The notes under the pieces are model-generated. The model saw nothing but the letters and a program-made list of their open reading frames with translations, was not told the DNA's origin and searched no databases. The position numbers and the translations under genes were made by a program. A DNA stretch of 14,839 bases from Holophagaceae bacterium (GTDB lineage: Bacteria > Acidobacteriota > Holophagae > Holophagales > Holophagaceae). This document shows, one piece after another, positions 7,391 to 14,839 of the stretch (its first letter is position 1; every line of letters begins with the position of its first letter). The stretch is taken from assembly GCA_025355915.1 (NCBI GenBank), contig JANXYT010000324.1, forward strand, positions 1 to 14,839, read 5' to 3'.

Positions 7391-8739
7391 CCTGGGCCCC
7401 ACTGCTCCGGCTGAAGGCGGCGCTGGGCCCGGAGGCGGAGCTGGTGGTGGTGGGCGGCGCGATCCGGGATGAACTGCTCGGGCGCCCGCACACCGACTGG
7501 GACCTGGCCACCCGGCTGCTTCCACAGGTCGTGATGAACCGGGCCCGGGCCGCGGGTCTGAAGGTGATCCCCACGGGCCTGCAGCACGGCACCGTGACCG
7601 TGATTCTGGAGGATCGCCCGGTGGAAGTGACCACCTTCCGCAGCGATGGCGATTACCTGGACGGGCGGCACCCCGAATCGGTGCGCCTGGGGGTGGATCT
7701 GGTGGAGGACCTGTCGCGCCGCGACTTCACCATCAATGCGATGGCCCTGCCGGTCGGTGGCGGGGATCTGGTGGATCCCTTCGGTGGCCGTGTGGATCTG
7801 ACGGCACGCATCATCCGGGCCGTGGGCGATCCGCTGAAGCGCTTCGCCGAGGACGGCCTGAGGCCGCTGCGGGCCTGCCGTTTCGCGGCCCAGCTCGGCT
7901 TCGAGGTGGAGGCCACGACCCTTGCCGCGATTCCCCAGCGCCTGGAGGTGGCCCGCAAGGTCTCCGTCGAGCGGGTGTTCACGGAACTGGATAAGCTGCT
8001 GCGCGGAGTGGAGTCTGGTCGCGGACTAACCCTTCTGGCCGAGAGCGGATTGATGGATCTCTGGCTGCCGGAGTTGCGCCCGATGCTCGGGTGCGGCCAG
8101 AACCGGCATCATCGTTACGATGTCTGGATCCACACGCTGGAAGTGATCCGCTTCATGCCGGCAGAACCCGGGCTTCGCTGGGCGGCCCTGCTCCACGATG
8201 TCGGCAAGCCCGGAACCCGGACCCTCGGGCCGGATGACGAGGCGCATTTCTACGGCCATGAAGGTCGATCCCTGGATCTGGCCGAAGCGATCTTGGACCG
8301 CTTGAAGGCCAGCCATGCCCTTCGGAAAGAAGTGGCGGCCCTGATCCGCCACCACGGCACCCATCCCACGGACGCATGGGGGGACGCCGCCTGTCGTCGA
8401 TTCCTTCGCCGTCTCTCCGAGGACGGTCTAGCTCTGGAGCACTGGGCCGCGTTCCGGTGGGCGGACCAGCAGGGGAAGGGGCTGGAGGTGGCGGCGCGCG
8501 AGGTGGAGCACCACACGCTGATGTCCCGTTTGGGGACCTTGGCCGCTGCCGCGCCGCCGCTGTCCGTGCGGGAGCTGGCCCTGGACGGGGCTGCCCTGAT
8601 GCGTCTCGCGGGGCGCCCCGGAGGCCCCTGGCTGGGGGAGCTGCAACGGCAGCTCCTGGAGGCTGTGCTGGAGGATCCCGGGGTCAATTCGCCGGAAGGG
8701 CTCGCGGATCTGGTGGCGCGCTATCGAGGCCAGTCATGA
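7387..8739 (+). CDS. cca: CCA tRNA nucleotidyltransferase (HD-domain, class II)
   Basis: Adds or repairs the 3'-CCA end of tRNAs from CTP and ATP without a nucleic-acid template. Of 450 residues, the class II head domain has VVVGGAIRDELLGR at 20-33 and the catalytic DWD at 37-39, followed by RRDFTINAMA at 111-120, DPFGGRVDL, RFAEDGLRPLRACRFAAQLG and VSVERVFTELDKLL at 192-205. An HD phosphohydrolase domain follows (HHRYDVWIHTLE at 241-252; LLHDVGKP at 268-275). The C-terminal segment (LSVRELALDGAALMRLAG at 392-409) is typical of this family. The start is a TTG whose last two bases overlap the acetyltransferase TGA; GGGG lies about 7 bases upstream, and any later start would remove the first strand of the catalytic fold. 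A poly(A) polymerase role cannot be excluded by sequence alone, since the families are close. Confidence 0.93.
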   Translation: MTWAPLLRLKAALGPEAELVVVGGAIRDELLGRPHTDWDLATRLLPQVVMNRARAAGLKVIPTGLQHGTVTVILEDRPVEVTTFRSDGDYLDGRHPESVRLGVDLVEDLSRRDFTINAMALPVGGGDLVDPFGGRVDLTARIIRAVGDPLKRFAEDGLRPLRACRFAAQLGFEVEATTLAAIPQRLEVARKVSVERVFTELDKLLRGVESGRGLTLLAESGLMDLWLPELRPMLGCGQNRHHRYDVWIHTLEVIRFMPAEPGLRWAALLHDVGKPGTRTLGPDDEAHFYGHEGRSLDLAEAILDRLKASHALRKEVAALIRHHGTHPTDAWGDAACRRFLRRLSEDGLALEHWAAFRWADQQGKGLEVAAREVEHHTLMSRLGTLAAAAPPLSVRELALDGAALMRLAGRPGGPWLGELQRQLLEAVLEDPGVNSPEGLADLVARYRGQS

Positions 8740-8742
8740 AAA

Positions 8743-8764
8743 ACGCCCGGCGGTGGCCGGGCGT
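8743..8764 (-). terminator. Shared terminator between convergent cca and sdhB
   Basis: A perfect 9-bp stem pairs 8743-8751 (ACGCCCGGC) with 8756-8764 (GCCGGGCGT) around a 4-base loop. Read on the minus strand it is followed by five U residues (8743-8739), which makes a textbook terminator 20 bases beyond the sdhB stop. On the plus strand the tail GUUCU is weaker, but the stem begins 3 bases after the cca stop and may act there too. Confidence 0.85.
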
Positions 8765-8784
8765 GTTCTGGAAACCCAAGGTCA

Positions 8785-9570
8785 TCAGCCCGCGCCGCCG
8801 CCAAAGGTGGCAGGACGGTAGGTGAGGCTGGCCTTGATGTAGTCACGGTTCATGCGGGCGATGTTCTCCATCTTGATGCCCTTGGGGCAGGCGATTTCAC
8901 ATTCACCATGATTGGTGCACGTCCCGAACTGCTCAGCATCCATCTGGGCGACCATGTCGCGAACACGGGTGTAGCGTTCGGGTTGGCCCTGAGGCAGCAA
9001 CGCGAGCTGGCTGATCTTCGCGGACACGAAGAGCATGGCGCTGGCGTTGGGGCAGGCCGCTACGCAGGCGCCACACCCGATGCAGGCGGCGGCGTCCATG
9101 GACAGCTCCGCGTCCTCCTTGCGGATGGGCAGGGCATTGGCATCCTGGGGCGAGCTGGTGGGTACGCTGATAAAACCGCCGGCGGCAATGATGCGGTCGA
9201 GGGCGCCCCGATCCACCATCAGATCCTTGAGCACGGGAAAAGCCTCGGCGCGCCAGGGTTCGAGGGTGATGCTTTCCCCGTCCTTGAAGCTGCGCATATG
9301 CAGCTGGCACGTGGTGGTGCGTTCCTTCGGACCATGGGGACGGCCGTTGATCACCATGCTGCAGGTGCCGCAGATGCCTTCGCGGCAGTCGTGATCGAAG
9401 GCAATGGGATCCTCACCCTTGCGGATGAGGCCTTCGTTGACAATGTCCAGCATTTCGAGGAAGGACATGTCGGGGCTGACGTTTTCGGCGGGGTACTCGA
9501 CGAACTTGCCGTCGCAGTTCGCATTCTTCTGCCGCCACACATGGAGGGTGAGATTGAGGTGCTTGGACAT
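8785..9570 (-). CDS. sdhB: Succinate dehydrogenase / fumarate reductase iron-sulfur subunit (type B)
   Basis: Electron-transfer subunit linking the flavoprotein to the membrane quinone site, 261 residues. The [2Fe-2S] ligands are C62, C67, C70 and C88 (CREGICGTC, then TTTCQLH). The second domain has [12 protein letters not shown] with C163, C166, C169 and C173, and [15 protein letters not shown] with C218, C224 and C228, giving the [4Fe-4S] and [3Fe-4S] clusters. The stretch [20 protein letters not shown] is the pattern I associate with Bacteroides/Bacillus-type enzymes rather than the E. coli SdhB form. GAGG lies 9 bases before the ATG, and only 11 bases separate it from the sdhA stop. It is the last gene of the operon. 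Confidence 0.96.
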   Translation of the reverse strand: MSKHLNLTLHVWRQKNANCDGKFVEYPAENVSPDMSFLEMLDIVNEGLIRKGEDPIAFDHDCREGICGTCSMVINGRPHGPKERTTTCQLHMRSFKDGESITLEPWRAEAFPVLKDLMVDRGALDRIIAAGGFISVPTSSPQDANALPIRKEDAELSMDAAACIGCGACVAACPNASAMLFVSAKISQLALLPQGQPERYTRVRDMVAQMDAEQFGTCTNHGECEIACPKGIKMENIARMNRDYIKASLTYRPATFGGGAG

Positions 9571-9581
9571 GGCTCAGATCC

Positions 9582-11501
<1,920 letters not shown>

Positions 11502-11517
11502 GGATGGCTCCCTGGGG

Positions 11518-12213
11518 TCAGTGAATGAAGCCGGTGAGGACGGCGATGGGGTAGGAGATGTTCACGCCCACCACCAGGAAGGTCAGACCGGTGGCGAAGG
11601 TGCGTCGCAGGCTGTCATAGCGGGGATGCGCCAGGCCCAGGGTCTGGGTGACGCTCCACACGCCGTGCCACATGTGCAGGCCCAGGCAGAGCTGGGCCAC
11701 GATGTAGAAGCCGGCGGCCGCGGGGACCTGGAAACCCTTCACGAAGTTCGAATAGGGATTGGTGTGGTCGAACGCGGGGTGGACGTTCCCGATGGTCAGA
11801 TGCATCAGGTGGTAGACGATGAAGACCGCCAGGATGACGCCGCTCCAGCGCATGGTCCGGGAGGCCCAGGTGGAGGCGATGTACTGCTCGGCCCGGTAGC
11901 CCAGGGGACGGGCGGCCCGGTTGTCCAGCGTCAGGGTCACGGCCGCCCAGATGTGAAGTCCAGTGGCTGTGAGAAGCACGGCCCGGAATATCCAGATGCC
12001 ACCACCGTGGAGCATGCCTTGCAGAAACTTGGCGTAGGCGTTAAAGGTTTCTGCGCCCATATAGGCCTGGGTGTTGCCGATCATGTGGACGGTGACGAAC
12101 CCGAAAAGGACGATGCCAGTGGCAGCCATGACGACCTTTCGGCCGACCGAGGACGCCATGAAGCCGTGGCCGCGTGCTTCCGCGCCCGCGATGCTCTGTT
12201 CAGCGACGGACAT
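11518..12213 (-). CDS. sdhC: Succinate dehydrogenase cytochrome b subunit, five-helix diheme type
   Basis: Single membrane anchor carrying two b hemes and the menaquinone site, 231 residues. Five transmembrane helices are visible at about 27-47, 74-95, 123-143, 166-190 and 207-229. Histidines suited to heme ligation lie in them: H43 (VHMIGN), H87 (GLHIW), H135/H138 (VYHLMHL) and H180/H183 (GLHMWHG). No separate sdhD is present, as expected for type B complexes. I chose the ATG at 12213 because AAGGAG sits 7 bases upstream. The frame stays open to 12336, but that extension (rich in Ser and Pro) looks non-coding and overlaps the predicted promoter. First gene of the operon sdhCAB. Confidence 0.95.
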   Translation of the reverse strand: MSVAEQSIAGAEARGHGFMASSVGRKVVMAATGIVLFGFVTVHMIGNTQAYMGAETFNAYAKFLQGMLHGGGIWIFRAVLLTATGLHIWAAVTLTLDNRAARPLGYRAEQYIASTWASRTMRWSGVILAVFIVYHLMHLTIGNVHPAFDHTNPYSNFVKGFQVPAAAGFYIVAQLCLGLHMWHGVWSVTQTLGLAHPRYDSLRRTFATGLTFLVVGVNISYPIAVLTGFIH

Positions 12214-12291
12214 AGATGGACTCCTTGAAGAAGACATGAGGGTGGAACTAAGGGTCCCAGGTGGGGCAGGGGACCGGCTATTGAAGAGCGA

Positions 12292-12305
12292 GGTCATATG
12301 TGACC
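12292..12305. promoter_or_regulatory. Candidate operator palindrome at the sdhC transcription start
   Basis: GGTCA-TATG-TGACC is an inverted repeat with 5-bp arms. The predicted sdhC start (about 12301) falls inside it. Another half-site GGTCA occurs at 12356-12360, 64 bp away. The position suits a repressor site, but the binding protein is unknown. Confidence 0.4.
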
Positions 12306-12307
12306 CG

Positions 12308-12336
12308 ATTATCTTCCTCAGGCCAGGGAATCCCAA
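12308..12336 (-). promoter_or_regulatory. sdhC: Candidate sigma-70 promoter of sdhCAB
   Basis: On the minus strand TTGGGA (12331-12336) is followed by a 17-bp spacer and GATAAT (12308-12313). The -10 matches the consensus at 5 of 6 positions, the -35 at 4 of 6, and the spacing is ideal. The predicted start near 12301 gives a leader of about 88 bases before the sdhC ATG. Confidence 0.6.
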
Positions 12337-12419
12337 GCCCCTAGGTGTGGACGACGGTCACACTGTGGATTCGGCTCCAAGAATAAGCATGGAATGGAGG
12401 CCCTTCGCGAGCGCCAGTC

Positions 12420-12449
12420 TTGCAGCGGCATGCCTTTTTGGGTTAGAGT
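12420..12449 (+). promoter_or_regulatory. Weak candidate promoter of the pyrophosphatase gene
   Basis: TTGCAG (12420-12425), an 18-base spacer and TAGAGT (12444-12449) resemble a sigma-70 promoter at 4 of 6 positions for each box. If real, the leader before hppA is about 145 bases and contains the whole long-range hairpin described next. Other promoters are possible. Confidence 0.3.
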
Positions 12450-12484
12450 CACACACGATCCAAGCATGATCTTTTGGTGGTTTG

Positions 12485-12593
12485 CCTCCAGATGGGGGCT
12501 CGTGCGGCTTCAATGCGATCCACCTTCCGTTCCTAGGATTCCATTCCTTTCAACTCAACTCCCCGAGCCCCCTTTTCTGAACCCATCTGGAGG
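12485..12593 (+). promoter_or_regulatory. hppA leader hairpin that sequesters the ribosome binding site
   Basis: CCTCCAGATGGG (12485-12496) is perfectly complementary to CCCATCTGGAGG (12582-12593), whose last five bases are the GGAGG Shine-Dalgarno of hppA. Immediately inside, GGGGGCTCG (12494-12502) is complementary to CGAGCCCCC (12564-12572). The three Gs at 12494-12496 can pair with either partner, so the junction can slide, but the Shine-Dalgarno is covered in both forms. The right arm of the inner stem is followed by TTTTCT (12573-12578). The loop of about 61 bases is pyrimidine-rich and I do not recognise it as a known riboswitch class. Confidence 0.55.
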
Positions 12594-12599
12594 AAACCC

Positions 12600-14839
<2,240 letters not shown>

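Noticed and set aside
12214..12336. Extended 272-residue start for sdhC at 12336
   Set aside because: The extra 41 residues are Ser/Pro-rich, overlap the predicted promoter and operator, and the ATG at 12213 has an excellent AAGGAG site.

Overview
The window looks like ordinary chromosome from a GC-rich, flagellated, respiratory bacterium. Gene content and protein style suggest the Holophagae branch of Acidobacteriota (Geothrix/Holophaga-like): a Bacteroides/Bacillus-style (type B) succinate dehydrogenase, a divergent membrane pyrophosphatase, tandem chemoreceptors and an HD-domain CCA enzyme. That placement is inferred from protein resemblance only; the window has no rRNA or other phylogenetic marker. 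I saw no mobile element, CRISPR array, tRNA or rRNA, and no obviously new multigene system. The unusual signals are mostly regulatory DNA between the genes.

Layout, left to right. (1) 1-945, minus: the N-terminal 315 residues of an HlyD/MacA-type periplasmic adaptor, cut by the window edge. (2) 946-1389: a gene-free stretch with an AT-rich island, small hairpins and an 18-bp perfect terminator stem behind ackA. (3) 1390-6890, minus: a same-strand run of a lone thiamine-diphosphate dehydrogenase E1 alpha subunit, two tandem paralogous chemoreceptors and acetate kinase (ackA). A sigma-28-like promoter sits just before the first receptor. (4) 6908-8739, plus: a GNAT acetyltransferase and the CCA-adding enzyme, overlapping by 4 bases. 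The acetyltransferase start codon lies 18 bp from the divergent E1 alpha start codon. (5) 8743-8764: a terminator shared by convergent genes. (6) 8785-12213, minus: sdhC-sdhA-sdhB, a compact operon for succinate:menaquinone oxidoreductase. (7) 12214-12599: a divergent regulatory region with a good sdhC promoter, a palindrome over its predicted start, and a leader for the next gene whose ribosome binding site is fully complementary to an upstream segment. (8) 12600-14839, plus: membrane pyrophosphatase (hppA), cut by the right edge.

How the genes fit together: most are energy metabolism and motility functions. The sdh operon and hppA share one intergenic region. Type B succinate:menaquinone oxidoreductases generally need membrane potential to reduce menaquinone with succinate, and a proton-pumping pyrophosphatase adds to that potential, so the pairing makes physiological sense, though co-regulation is only inferred. 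AckA converts acetyl phosphate to acetate and ATP and may be co-transcribed with the receptors. Best candidates for a second look: the SD-sequestering leader of hppA, the divergent pyrophosphatase itself, the back-to-back -10 elements between E1 alpha and the acetyltransferase, and the sigma-28-like promoter overlapping a hairpin before the receptors.
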